From: Diplocloster agilis
Lineage (GTDB): Bacteria; Bacillota; Clostridia; Lachnospirales; Lachnospiraceae
Direction: 5' to 3'
Length of the DNA: 64,000 bases
Assembly (NCBI RefSeq): GCF_019042275.1
Contig: NZ_JAHQCW010000008.1
Coordinates: 78,190 to 142,189 of the forward strand
Positions 16,503 to 25,652 of the stretch are shown here, one piece after another. Below the pieces are notes generated by a model. It saw nothing but the letters and a program-made list of their open reading frames with translations, did not search any database and was not told the origin of the DNA. Position numbers and translations under genes: made by a program. Position 1 is the stretch's first letter. Every line of letters starts with the position of its first letter.

Positions 16503-16538
16503 GAGCCGGAGGGCTAGCTTTCGCTATCCTTCCGGCTC
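16503..16538 (-). terminator. hairpin between convergent AraC and DUF2007 genes
   Basis: GAGCCGGA-GG (from 16503) pairs with CC-TTCCGGCTC (to 16538), with one bulge. On the minus strand it is followed by TTTCT, so it may end the DUF2007 transcript. Confidence 0.5.
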
Positions 16539-16567
16539 ATAGCTGGAAAATGTCTGTTCATAAAATC

Positions 16568-16810
16568 TTATTCCTCCGGTTCACAGATGCCGATCGTCCG
16601 AAGCACCTCTAACGCCCTCTTTGCGTCATCCCTGTCAACAATGATGTCTTCTCCAAATATGGAGTTTCCTCCGTATACATCCATGATTCCGCCGCTGCCC
16701 ACTCCCTGCCGGAATGCGGGGATGTCATTTTTCTTGAGTACTTCCAAAATCATATCCGCCTGTACCCGATCCTCAGCGGAATATATTTTTACTTCTCGCA
16801 TTGCTCTCAT
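16568..16810 (-). CDS. DUF2007 domain protein
   Basis: 80-residue soluble protein with the ferredoxin-like DUF2007 pattern: MREVKIYSAEDRVQADMILEVLKKNDIPAF, then GEDIIVDRDDAKRALEVLRT, given here in two parts. Start at 16810 because AGGAGG is 7 bases upstream. DUF2007 proteins are described as putative signal-transducing or regulatory proteins; the exact role is unknown. Monocistronic by position. Confidence 0.75.
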   Translation of the reverse strand: MRAMREVKIYSAEDRVQADMILEVLKKNDIPAFRQGVGSGGIMDVYGGNSIFGEDIIVDRDDAKRALEVLRTIGICEPEE

Positions 16811-16885
16811 AGGAGCACCTCCTTCATTCATCCGAGTATATTTACGGTTTCAACAGCCTTTCCACTAATGATAATGCAAATAAAC

Positions 16886-17686
16886 TCACCGGTTCACCGT
16901 CTTCCCTACGATAACAAACCCATTGGCGTTATCCGCAGGACGCACCCGGAACACCACGGAACCCGCATTTTCATCCCCTTCAAACGCAGTATTATATTTC
17001 ACTATATAGATATCATCCCCTTCAAGGGTACCGTCCTGATACGTAAATGTGAAATCCGGAAAATCCGAAAGACCGATATAATAATAACCATCCCGGTAAA
17101 AGCAGGACGTCTGTCCCGGACTCATATCCTCAAACGCAGGCTTATAATCCGGCAGATCCACGCCTAAGGCCAATTTCACATAGGCCTCCATATCTTCAAG
17201 GCTAACCTTCACTACCTTTTCCTGCATCTGCAGGTCTTCCCGCGTTACTTCCTCGATCTCCTCATCTCCCCAGGCGCCGGTATATGACAAGAAGATAAAC
17301 TCATGCCAGAATTCATCATCCATCTCGGCAGGATCAGAAAATTCCGGCAGGCAATAACACATTTTTCTCAAAAACTCTTTGCCCGCTTCGGACAACTGTA
17401 ACTCAGCGGCTTTTCCATCCGCCGCCGCGCCTTCCTTACCCGAAGAACTGCTTCCCTGATCCGTCACATCCTTTTGACCGGGTTCCTGTTCCTGGGCGGA
17501 TTTGTTTTCCTGCTCTGCTCCTACCGGAGTAGTTTCACTGTCCTGTTCCGCTTCCTTTCCCGCCGGCTCCGGTGTAGCTGAATCCGCGGAAGGCTTAGCA
17601 GTATTTCCGTTTCCGGAAGCGCATCCGCTCACCCCTGCCATACTCAAGACTGCGCACAACATCATAACAACCGCTAGTTTTTTCAT
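16886..17686 (-). CDS. hypothetical lipoprotein
   Basis: 266-residue secreted lipoprotein. Signal sequence MKKLAVVMMLCAVLSMAGVS precedes the lipobox Cys22. Residues about 25-90 form a low-complexity linker rich in S, E, P, Q and G. The C-terminal folded part (about residues 95-266) is acidic with several aromatic strands (SCFYRDGYYYIGLSDFPDF; VVFRVRPADNANGFVIVGK). I do not recognise a family. Start at 17686 with GAGAGGAG 6 bases upstream. Monocistronic; no clear link to its neighbours. Confidence 0.7.
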   Translation of the reverse strand: MKKLAVVMMLCAVLSMAGVSGCASGNGNTAKPSADSATPEPAGKEAEQDSETTPVGAEQENKSAQEQEPGQKDVTDQGSSSSGKEGAAADGKAAELQLSEAGKEFLRKMCYCLPEFSDPAEMDDEFWHEFIFLSYTGAWGDEEIEEVTREDLQMQEKVVKVSLEDMEAYVKLALGVDLPDYKPAFEDMSPGQTSCFYRDGYYYIGLSDFPDFTFTYQDGTLEGDDIYIVKYNTAFEGDENAGSVVFRVRPADNANGFVIVGKTVNR

Positions 17687-17944
17687 AGGATACTCCTCTC
17701 TTTCTGATTGTCCTAAGAAGTTTCTGATAGTCAAATCCCCGGCATACGTATGATTTTAAACCACCTCAACCAATGCCTGGAATCCATATTTGCTTTAGCA
17801 TTATTATAACATAAAGGCAGATAAAATTCTTGTAAATTATCATATATGTGCCGCCCTTCTTTCATCCTACCAGAATGGATCAGGAAAATGGTCAAAGCCT
17901 GTATCTTGGAGCCGGTATTGGTATGTTCCTGCCCGGTTTGATTC

Positions 17945-17977
17945 GAAAAGGTATTAGAGAACAGGCTGAACCTTTTC
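17945..17977 (-). terminator. stem-loop downstream of the mannoside operon
   Basis: GAAAAGGT (17945-17952) pairs with ACCTTTTC (17970-17977). It lies about 120 bases past the stop of the isomerase-like gene and may be the operon terminator. Confidence 0.45.
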
Positions 17978-17995
17978 TTTTATGTCTACGCACAG

Positions 17996-18030
17996 CATAA
18001 TAGGCGCTGCCAAAACCAGCGCCTATTATG
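17996..18030. other. perfect 14-bp hairpin at operon end
   Basis: CATAATAGGCGCTG (17996-18009) pairs without mismatch with CAGCGCCTATTATG (18017-18030), loop of 7. No T-run follows on either strand, so it is more like a 3'-end stabilising or processing stem than a simple terminator. Confidence 0.6.
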
Positions 18031-18093
18031 AAATCGCGCCATTTATCGGGGACGCGCTTTCCTGGGTTCTCTTCCGGGAGACTCCCAGTTATT

Positions 18094-19899
18094 TTATTTT
18101 TTCATATAGAAAATCACACAGGTACAAAAGCAGCCGTCTTCCGATATCATTTCATAGTCGCCAAAATACGCGGGTACCGCTGCGCATTGCAGCCTTTCTA
18201 TACTTGCGCATAATTCCGGGTTGGTTTTACTGCGTATAGTCACATTATGGCCAACCGTCAAGGTGATCATCTGCAGATGCCTGCCTGCCGTCGTATATTC
18301 ACCCCGCTTATCGAAATAGATCCGTTCTATATCAAACGGCATCTCCGGCAGACTAGAGAACTTATCCATCCAATATTCTTTTGTCCAGAGGGTTACCTCC
18401 GCCCGGGCGCGCAGGTTCTCCTGCACATACCCGGCCCGCCGCCAGTGTTCATTGTCAAATGCATGTTCCAGATGCATTTTCAGCGGCTTACCGGTCATAG
18501 TCTTCTTTTCATCATCCCATGACGGACGGGCGAAATCGTACTGGAAGAAGGAATACTCGGTTCCGGCTATAGAAGGGCTGGTGTCCATTTCCAGCACCAT
18601 CTGGTTGCCGCCGTGTCCATGAGCCGTTCCCGGCGGAATCAGATACAAATCCCCTACATTGGACTTCCAGTTCGCAATATAATCTTTCCAGTTTTCAATA
18701 GGCTCCAGATTATTGGACTCATAGCACTTATTTTCAAACTCTTCCAGATCACAGTTGTCTTTGAACCCCATCCACGTATTCGCGCCTTCATATGCCTCTG
18801 CGATATAATAAGTTTCATATCTGCCCAACGGCTCATTGAAATGCTGCTTTACATAACGGCTTCCCGGATGATTATGGATCGGCATGGAAATGCGCTCCGC
18901 AGGCTGCCGGTCCGGAAAATACCCGTCATCCAGCCAGATATCAAGGGGCCACAAGTCCGGATAGTTTTCAGCCATATAGTCGCCTGTCACTTCCCGGTTA
19001 TATTGCAGCAGATTGATCAACGGGAAATTAAGCGTGCGTTCCGCGCCGAAATCGATCACCACCGACATTTCCGGCCCGGACATCTTATTCCAAGCGGATA
19101 TCTCAAGGCCCTCGATCTCCCAAAGGTCTTTGTGCCGGTATGCCCCCCATGGGCCGGGCTGGAAGATCTGTACCTGTTTGATCGGATATTTCACAGCGGT
19201 GTTTATCATTTCGTCATAGGCAGTCCGGGGAACCAGTTTCAGATCCTCCGTATCGAAAGCCTCCACAAAATAATCCATCTGTGTCAGCATGTATTTCTTG
19301 TGGCGGTATAACAGATAGAAATCATTATAATGATACTCTTTCCAGTTATAGCTTTGAGCCGGTTTCGTACAGCCAAACGGGATCAGTTCCCCTTCCCACA
19401 TTTTAAGTTCAAGGCGCTGCATGGTAATATCCAGGTAAAAGATTCTGTTATACCTGCTCTTAAGTTCCGGTACCGCAGCCCCCGGTCCGTACACCATAGC
19501 CGGCTTCTGCGCCTGTCCCAGCTTATCATATAGCGCTTTCCATGCGTCCGCATCCATAATATCCGAAATCATGCCGCTGTCATTGACATACCCAAACCCC
19601 GGATCTTCCGTAACATAAGGCTGTTTATATTTCGCAAGCTCCTCCTGTGTAATATATAATGTACTTGCATCAATAAACTCACAGTCCGCCCCTCGCCGCT
19701 CCAGTTCCAAATGCACCTTTTCCGCAATCGCCTGATAATCCACTCCATACCAGCCGTCAAGGGCTACCACGCCCGCAGCCTGCATCTCATCCGCGATCAA
19801 TTCCACTACCTTATCCGTACCAAATACGGCCGATTCTCTGGATTCCTTACTGATTCTGATCACATTTTCCGCGTTATGCTTATCTTCATACAATGGCAT
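18094..19899 (-). CDS. class I mannose-6-phosphate isomerase-like cupin protein with N-terminal kinase-like domain
   Basis: 601-residue protein, about twice the length of classical ManA. The C-terminal two thirds is cupin-like and related to type I phosphomannose isomerase: SMPIHNHPGSRYVKQHFNE, GRYETYYIAEAYEGANTW, and the putative metal/active-site loop IPPGTAHGHGGNQMVLEMD. The N-terminal 180 residues resemble a uridine-kinase-like P-loop domain whose loop has decayed: VVALDGWYGVDYQAIAEKV stands where a GxxGxGKS/T loop is expected. It closes the ABC permease-GH38 mannosidase-phosphotriesterase operon, so a role in isomerising the released sugar or its phosphate is likely. Exact substrate unknown. 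Confidence 0.75.
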   Translation of the reverse strand: MPLYEDKHNAENVIRISKESRESAVFGTDKVVELIADEMQAAGVVALDGWYGVDYQAIAEKVHLELERRGADCEFIDASTLYITQEELAKYKQPYVTEDPGFGYVNDSGMISDIMDADAWKALYDKLGQAQKPAMVYGPGAAVPELKSRYNRIFYLDITMQRLELKMWEGELIPFGCTKPAQSYNWKEYHYNDFYLLYRHKKYMLTQMDYFVEAFDTEDLKLVPRTAYDEMINTAVKYPIKQVQIFQPGPWGAYRHKDLWEIEGLEISAWNKMSGPEMSVVIDFGAERTLNFPLINLLQYNREVTGDYMAENYPDLWPLDIWLDDGYFPDRQPAERISMPIHNHPGSRYVKQHFNEPLGRYETYYIAEAYEGANTWMGFKDNCDLEEFENKCYESNNLEPIENWKDYIANWKSNVGDLYLIPPGTAHGHGGNQMVLEMDTSPSIAGTEYSFFQYDFARPSWDDEKKTMTGKPLKMHLEHAFDNEHWRRAGYVQENLRARAEVTLWTKEYWMDKFSSLPEMPFDIERIYFDKRGEYTTAGRHLQMITLTVGHNVTIRSKTNPELCASIERLQCAAVPAYFGDYEMISEDGCFCTCVIFYMKK

Positions 19900-19944
19900 T
19901 TTCCTTACCTCCTGTTTTTATCCAATTTTGCTTCTTTCCTGATC

Positions 19945-20991
19945 CTATTCAGGCAGCGCCAGAATTCTGGCCGGATTCGATACCAGCATGCGCCTGATTG
20001 CCGTATCCCGGATACCCTCCAGACGCATAAGCGGGAGAATATTTTCCAGAATATGCGCGTATCCGCCCCCGCCGTTTTTTACATAGCAGACCTTGAAGCA
20101 CAAATCCTGGGACAGTACCAGCTGTTTGCCGTAACCCAGCTCGCAGAGCCGGGCAATCCTCCGAATCCGGTCAATATCCCGCGGCAGCCACAGTCCTTTT
20201 TCACCTTCCACCTTAATCAGGAACTCCAATCCGAACTGATCGAAGGAAATATTGACGCCGCGCTGCAGGAGCCGCTCCAGATAGCCCGCATCCCCGCTGA
20301 AGGGATCACAGTGGCACAATACCGTTTTTTTCAGGTCTCCGCCGTTTTCTTCAAAGACGTCCAGGATGTCATGGCCGATCTTCTTTAATCCGGGCTGATG
20401 AATCAGTACGGCCGCCCCTGTCGCAGACTGAGCTTTTGCGGCGGCGGCCAGGGACTGCTGCTCGCATTCGGGAAAGTCTTCGGTGACGCCGATCTCCCCG
20501 ATCACTCCCGCTTTGATATCCGTACCGTCCACTCCCTCGGTCAGTTCCCTTACGAACAGCTCCGTTTTTTCTTCACATGTCAGGTTCTTAGTCTCAGCGC
20601 AGGAGCCCTGCACATAAACGCCGGTTGCCATGATAATATGAAGCCCTGTCTTTTGGGATATTATTTTCTCCGCTTCCGGATACCGCCCGATTCCCAGGCA
20701 GGAACAGTCTACCAGGGCGCCGCCGCCGGCCTTCTTAAGACGCATCACCTCCGGTACCGCTTCCTCCGTATCCAGCTGCTTCGCATTATCCCTGTGATTA
20801 TGCATATGGCACAAGCGGATCTTGCAGAGATCCTCCAAGCAAATCTTTCTGGCCAGAAATGCTTCTTCCGGCTTCTCCGGATCGATCTCTTTTTGATAAA
20901 CTTCCTGGTTCCATAAAAGGTGCTCGTGCATCATGGTGATCCCAAGCTGTTCCGGCGCAATGGGTCCCAACACTGTATTGATATAACTCAT
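19945..20991 (-). CDS. phosphotriesterase-family hydrolase
   Basis: 348-residue metal-dependent amidohydrolase-fold protein of the phosphotriesterase (Php) family. It opens MSYINTVLGPIAPEQLGITM; the first ligand pair is MHEHLLW (HxH). Other expected ligands are present: GVIGEIGV (Glu at the position of the bridging lysine, as in several homologues), VLIHQPG, VLCHCDPFSGD and LVLSQDLCFK. Many relatives act as lactonases, so hydrolysis of a sugar lactone or phosphate ester in the mannoside pathway is plausible but not shown. Start at 20991 with GGAGG close upstream. 45 bases before the isomerase-like gene in the same operon. Confidence 0.8.
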   Translation of the reverse strand: MSYINTVLGPIAPEQLGITMMHEHLLWNQEVYQKEIDPEKPEEAFLARKICLEDLCKIRLCHMHNHRDNAKQLDTEEAVPEVMRLKKAGGGALVDCSCLGIGRYPEAEKIISQKTGLHIIMATGVYVQGSCAETKNLTCEEKTELFVRELTEGVDGTDIKAGVIGEIGVTEDFPECEQQSLAAAAKAQSATGAAVLIHQPGLKKIGHDILDVFEENGGDLKKTVLCHCDPFSGDAGYLERLLQRGVNISFDQFGLEFLIKVEGEKGLWLPRDIDRIRRIARLCELGYGKQLVLSQDLCFKVCYVKNGGGGYAHILENILPLMRLEGIRDTAIRRMLVSNPARILALPE

Positions 20992-21037
20992 ATATCCTCC
21001 TTCCGCCGTCATATAGCCGGCATAAATAAACCGATCT

Positions 21038-23713
21038 TTAAAACCGTACCCTTACCGTAACCGTTTCATACGCCCCTACGGGTATACGCTCCGGCGCTAT
21101 CTCACAGATGTCTTCTTCCGTAATGGTGCACTTTACGGCGGAGCATACTTTCCGATCCGCAAACGAAAGCCCCGCCTCCACCGCCCGTCCCTCTGTCTCT
21201 TTGATTCTGATAATGAATCCGTCATTGTTTTCCGCCTTTTTAAAGCAGGTAATACAGAGATTTTCCGGATCTACATTGACCTCTTCGCAAGGCATGGTGC
21301 CGGGCAGAATCACAGGCGGATATATGGCGTTTTCCGCAAAGGATTCCGCCTGCACCCGGCTCCCTGTGGTTACCGAGTAGCGGTAGATCACTTCGCCCTG
21401 CTGTACCGGAGGGAAATTCGTCTGGCAGTTATTATATAAAATCATCGATGCCATGCTGGCGTTTTTCATATCTCTTCCGTTCACGTACGGCTCCTGGGAC
21501 CCTGCCGGGCTTAAATGCCGGTGCGCCTGGGATACCGCCGTCGGATGAATCCCTCCGAATTCCATGATACGCGCTTCGTCCATAATCAACAGACAGGCAT
21601 AATCTTTTCCTTCCGCCTTACACCAGTGCTGGCATGCGAACTGATTTGTATTCCCGCCTTCTACGATATCTTCAAAAACCCGCACCGGTGTTCCGATCCC
21701 CTGGAATGTAAACCTGGGACTCTCCATTTGAAATGGAAATACCACAAATGCCTCCCGCAGCGGTATTCTGTCCAGAACCAGCCGGTACGAAAAATCAATC
21801 CTTTTCATGGTGTGGTACAGCGTGATCTCCGTTACGATCATCGGTATCGAATAAACCGTGTGGTATAGCACCATACTATCCGCCACCGCTCCCGACATGC
21901 GGTGATACATACGCTCCATTTTCGGCTCTAAGATCTCGTTCGTCTCTATATTTCTGACCAATACCTGCCCTGCCGGGCGGCTCTTATCCATAACGTACCT
22001 GCCGGTCTCTTTATCATATACCCCGGCCAATACGCCGTTGACCGTATCGAACTCCAACCGGTAAAAGCGGTTTTCAAATATGTTTTCCGTGCATTTTACC
22101 TCTTCCGGGATCGCAATACTTCCTGCAGGCCGCAGTTGTGTCAGGGTAAGATTACCTCTTTCTGGCGTTACGATGGTATACTGTTTGACCGCTTCGTCCG
22201 GAAGTTTCATGGCGTATCTGTCTGTCAGCCCACAGACCGGCAGCCGGACATCCTCTATCATGTCACACTGAACAAGAACCGCATGTTTTATTAAATCTGT
22301 TTTTTCCGATTCCATGTTTCTGACCTCGGTTTTTCCAGGCTCTATGATAGCGGCATCTATTAGCATATATGTATCATTTCCCGGCTCCTTTTCACGCGGC
22401 CCGCACTGCAATAATGTGGCCGCCGACTTACCCTTCCTGCCCGATGCACAGAATAAGGTATAGATATTCTCTTCATTTCCAGCGGCAGCGGATTTTACAG
22501 CATCCCACAGTTCCCGGACCTTTTTTGCAGCCCGGAACGCGTAATTCATCTTCAGGGACCTGTTATACTCATATTGATAGCCAAAGGTGTCCATGCCAAA
22601 GCAATGCTCGTCATATAAGATAACATCCGAATATGCCGATTCCATCGCCTCTCTGATATCATTCCCGCGTCCTGATAAAAGCGACATTGCATTCAGCTTC
22701 TCCAGTATCGAAAGCTTTCCTTTTGTCCGGGCATTCAGCGCGGACATCTGCGCTTCTGAGACAGAACACGTGGTATAATCCGTATGAGGCAGTTCCCCCA
22801 CGACCGTCTTTCGCGTTTTACCCTCACAATCCCTTTGCAGCGCTTCAAAAAACATGCTTTCCGTCGCCACAATGCATTTGATATCCTCATGCTCCTGGTT
22901 CCAGCGCCTGACCACATCGGAAATAGCCATGACAGGCGGTACATTATCCATACCGTGATCCACATAGCGCATGACCTGATACGGGACTCCTTTTGCCTTT
23001 AGTTCCGCTATATATTCCGGCAGCTCCCTGCATACCTCCTCATAAACTTCCGCTTCAAACACGGTTCGGATCACTTTGCTCATATGCCCATAGCCGAACT
23101 GGTACCACGTAAAGACCTGGCCCCCGTCAAGTGCTTTCCACCGATATGCCGCCGGATATCCCCAGTCAAAGAGCTTTTTTTCGTCCCAAAAAGATTTTTT
23201 ATTTTCCAAACGATTGCCTTCACAGTCTTCCCATTCGAAATAGGTCGGAAAACCGGTAAACAGATAGGGGACGCCCGCCTCAGAAAGGGCTTTGATAATC
23301 CCCGCGCTCATTCCGGGTATATCCGTTAAGGCTGCGGAGGTGATTTTTACGCCGCATTCCCTAGCATAAGCCGCAGACGGATACATCAGCCGTGCAATTT
23401 CCTCCTCCGAACAGATACCGTCTATGACATTGGCATAAAATGCCTGTATCTCAATCCTGCCGCTTTTTACATAGTCCTTCATACGTTCCCGGTTGGCCTT
23501 TGACGTGTGTTTCAGATAGTAGTCCAAAGACCAGAAGGACTCCACGGTATACCGGTACTGCGCTTCGGCCGGATAATCTGCCGTACGGTCACAGAAATCC
23601 AACACGTCGTCATAATAACCACAATAGGTTTCCAAAAGCTCATCGATTGCCTGCGTGTACCCCAGGTCGTGATGTGTCTTTGGTACAAAATAAACATAAA
23701 ATGGCTTCTTCAT
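21038..23713 (-). CDS. glycoside hydrolase family 38-type alpha-mannosidase
   Basis: 891-residue enzyme of the GH38 type. The N-terminal (beta/alpha) domain begins KPFYVYFVPKTHHDLGYTQ, with the HxDxGY-like zinc motif, and reaches ALTDIPGMSAGI with the probable nucleophile/zinc Asp at about residue 132; DEHCFGMDTFGYQYEYNRS supplies another zinc His. The beta-rich C-terminal half carries the aglycone region (ENRFYRLEFDTVNGVLAGVYD). No signal peptide: cytoplasmic. The canonical DPFGH text is replaced by DIPGM, so substrate preference may differ from classical alpha-mannosidases. ATG 23713 is chosen with GGGGAGG 5 bases upstream. Operon partner of the permeases. Confidence 0.82.
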   Translation of the reverse strand: MKKPFYVYFVPKTHHDLGYTQAIDELLETYCGYYDDVLDFCDRTADYPAEAQYRYTVESFWSLDYYLKHTSKANRERMKDYVKSGRIEIQAFYANVIDGICSEEEIARLMYPSAAYARECGVKITSAALTDIPGMSAGIIKALSEAGVPYLFTGFPTYFEWEDCEGNRLENKKSFWDEKKLFDWGYPAAYRWKALDGGQVFTWYQFGYGHMSKVIRTVFEAEVYEEVCRELPEYIAELKAKGVPYQVMRYVDHGMDNVPPVMAISDVVRRWNQEHEDIKCIVATESMFFEALQRDCEGKTRKTVVGELPHTDYTTCSVSEAQMSALNARTKGKLSILEKLNAMSLLSGRGNDIREAMESAYSDVILYDEHCFGMDTFGYQYEYNRSLKMNYAFRAAKKVRELWDAVKSAAAGNEENIYTLFCASGRKGKSAATLLQCGPREKEPGNDTYMLIDAAIIEPGKTEVRNMESEKTDLIKHAVLVQCDMIEDVRLPVCGLTDRYAMKLPDEAVKQYTIVTPERGNLTLTQLRPAGSIAIPEEVKCTENIFENRFYRLEFDTVNGVLAGVYDKETGRYVMDKSRPAGQVLVRNIETNEILEPKMERMYHRMSGAVADSMVLYHTVYSIPMIVTEITLYHTMKRIDFSYRLVLDRIPLREAFVVFPFQMESPRFTFQGIGTPVRVFEDIVEGGNTNQFACQHWCKAEGKDYACLLIMDEARIMEFGGIHPTAVSQAHRHLSPAGSQEPYVNGRDMKNASMASMILYNNCQTNFPPVQQGEVIYRYSVTTGSRVQAESFAENAIYPPVILPGTMPCEEVNVDPENLCITCFKKAENNDGFIIRIKETEGRAVEAGLSFADRKVCSAVKCTITEEDICEIAPERIPVGAYETVTVRVRF

Positions 23714-23739
23714 ATAACCTCCCCGTTCCTCTGCCGTCC

Positions 23740-24573
23740 TTATCCTTTTACGGCCCCGGCCGTCATCCCGTCGATAATGTATTTCTGACACAGGAAATAT
23801 ATAATCACGATCGGGAGGGTCACCAGCACGATATCTGCGAACACCATGTTCCATTGCGAGCTGTACCGCCCGCAGAAATTATAAATCGTCATGGTAATCG
23901 GCCATCTTTTCGGATCGTTCATCAGGTAGAGCGGCATCCGGAATTCATTCCAAATGGATACGAATACCGCTATGACGATGGTGGCATTCACAGGCTTCAA
24001 CAGCGGAAATATGACCTGGAAAAACACCCGCAAGGGACTGCAGCCGTCAATAATCGCCGCTTCATCAATGGTCGTTGAGATCGTCGGTACGAAGCCATGA
24101 TAAATGAAAACGCAGAATGAGACCGAGGTAGCCGTATAGACCAGAATCAAGCCGGTCAGTGTATTCATCAGTTTGAGGCTCTGCATAATCTTAATCGTGG
24201 GGATCATGGCTATATTGAACACAAGTCCCAGCAGCAGCAGATAAAACAAAAACCGGCTGAGCCTGTTACGGTTTCTGGAGAGTACATAAGCAGCCATGGA
24301 GCTTAACACCACGCACAAGAGCACCGTAACCCCTGTTATCACCACGCTGTTTCCAAAGCATCGGACCACATCCGCCTTCTGAAACACTTCTACATAGTTC
24401 CGGAATTGAAAAACTGCAGGAAGCTCCAGGCTTAAATAATCCGCTTCCGCCGCCGTCTTTAAGGAATTTACCACCACAACCGCTATCGGACACAGAATTG
24501 TGAGGGAAAGGAGCCACAAAAATATCTCCAGACATATATTAAATATGGTACCCCGCTTTGTCTGCAATTCCAT
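23740..24573 (-). CDS. carbohydrate ABC transporter permease (MalG/LacG type)
   Basis: Second inner-membrane subunit of a CUT1-type sugar importer, 277 residues and six helices. The EAA loop, contact site for the ATPase, is visible as TTIDEAAIIDGCSPLRVFFQ at about residue 170. The C-terminus QKYIIDGMTAGAVKG is typical of MalG-like proteins. It overlaps the stop of the first permease gene by 1 base. No ATPase gene is present, which is usual for CUT1 systems that share an MsmX-like ATPase. Confidence 0.9.
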   Translation of the reverse strand: MELQTKRGTIFNICLEIFLWLLSLTILCPIAVVVVNSLKTAAEADYLSLELPAVFQFRNYVEVFQKADVVRCFGNSVVITGVTVLLCVVLSSMAAYVLSRNRNRLSRFLFYLLLLGLVFNIAMIPTIKIMQSLKLMNTLTGLILVYTATSVSFCVFIYHGFVPTISTTIDEAAIIDGCSPLRVFFQVIFPLLKPVNATIVIAVFVSIWNEFRMPLYLMNDPKRWPITMTIYNFCGRYSSQWNMVFADIVLVTLPIVIIYFLCQKYIIDGMTAGAVKG

Positions 24574-25457
24574 TACAGCTCCACCTCCCTTTTTTTCAAC
24601 AGAGCCAGACCCGCGAAAGCAAGAACCGCGATAATAATATTCAGTACCAGTTCATATGCCGTTGCCATTCCATATCTGCCGGCAGACAGCTCTTTATATA
24701 CCATCGTAGCCAATACCTGGGTCTGCATTCCCGGCCCTCCTTTTGTTATGGTAATGACAAAGTCAAACACTTTGAGGCCGCCTACGAAGCCCAAAAACAG
24801 ATTGATCGTTACCGAAGAGATCAGCAACGGAAGTGTAATCCTAAAAAAGGTCTGGATCTTTCCCGCCCCGTCAATCTTAGCGGCCTCATAATATTCACCC
24901 GGGATTCCCTGAAGGCCGGCCAGATAAATCAGGGACGTCATACCGACGCCTTTCCATATTCCGGCTATAATCACGCTGTTCATGGCGATGGCCGGGTCCG
25001 CGATCCACTGCTGCGTAAGATTTCCAAGCCCTATTCCCCGCAGCACCGTATTGATAATCCCGTACTGTGGATTATAGACCGCGGTAAAAATCAGTCCCAC
25101 CGCAAGCGCACAGAGCATCGTGGGTATAAAGTAGATGGTCCGAAGAATGCTTTTTGTCTTTAAGTTTTTGTTCAAAGCCAGCGCCAGCATAAGGGATATA
25201 ATATTACCCAGTATTAACGTCATAAACGCATAGTAGAGGGTATTTGACACTGCCCGCCAGAATATCCTGGCTGTGGATGAGTCGGTAAACATCTGCTTGA
25301 AATTGTCCAGTCCGTTGAATTTGATATCGGACACATAGATATTCCAATTGGTAAAGGCATAGACTTCTCCGAACGTTATGGGGATCAGATAAAAAATGCC
25401 ATACACCAGCAGAACCGGCAGGACAAAATAAAGAGGATAGAATTTGCTCTTCTTCAT
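24573..25457 (-). CDS. carbohydrate ABC transporter permease (MalF/UgpA type)
   Basis: First membrane subunit of the sugar importer, 294 residues with six helices. EAA loop: IPGEYYEAAKIDGAGKIQTF at about residues 185-204. First gene of the mannoside operon, with a promoter at 25494-25521 and GGAGTG before the start. The partner solute-binding protein is probably the lipoprotein at 28621-29973, on the far side of the two-component genes. Confidence 0.9.
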   Translation of the reverse strand: MKKSKFYPLYFVLPVLLVYGIFYLIPITFGEVYAFTNWNIYVSDIKFNGLDNFKQMFTDSSTARIFWRAVSNTLYYAFMTLILGNIISLMLALALNKNLKTKSILRTIYFIPTMLCALAVGLIFTAVYNPQYGIINTVLRGIGLGNLTQQWIADPAIAMNSVIIAGIWKGVGMTSLIYLAGLQGIPGEYYEAAKIDGAGKIQTFFRITLPLLISSVTINLFLGFVGGLKVFDFVITITKGGPGMQTQVLATMVYKELSAGRYGMATAYELVLNIIIAVLAFAGLALLKKREVEL

Positions 25458-25493
25458 GGTTTCTCACTCCTTTCTTTGCGATTATTTCCATCA

Positions 25494-25521
25494 TTATACC
25501 GGAGTGACCCAGCCAGTAAAA
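25494..25521 (-). promoter_or_regulatory. promoter of the permease-mannosidase operon
   Basis: Minus strand TTTACT (25516-25521), 16-base spacer, TATAAT (25494-25499). Transcription would begin about 30 bases before the first permease start. A divergent sensor-kinase gene begins at 25653. Confidence 0.5.
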
Positions 25522-25652
25522 TGAACATTCTTAAGATCTGCCCTGGACATTCTTAATCTAAAGCGTCCACCCTCTGTCATTCTTTTTTTAACTCTGCTAT
25601 AATTTTTGTTAGCAATGAACATACCTCTCCTATAGAACAGGGTGAATTCCAT

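Larger units (their letters stand above)
17687..18093. other. intergenic region with two hairpins
   Basis: 407 bases between the mannoside operon end and the lipoprotein. It holds two stem-loops (17945-17977 and 17996-18030) and an AT-rich stretch with a minus-strand TATAAT near 17807 that probably belongs to the lipoprotein promoter. No convincing gene. Confidence 0.6.

Noticed and set aside
17982..18239. Plus-strand open frame of 85 codons over the 14-bp hairpin
   Set aside because: Overlaps the 3' end of the isomerase-like gene, no ribosome binding site, and its text is the antisense of the real gene.
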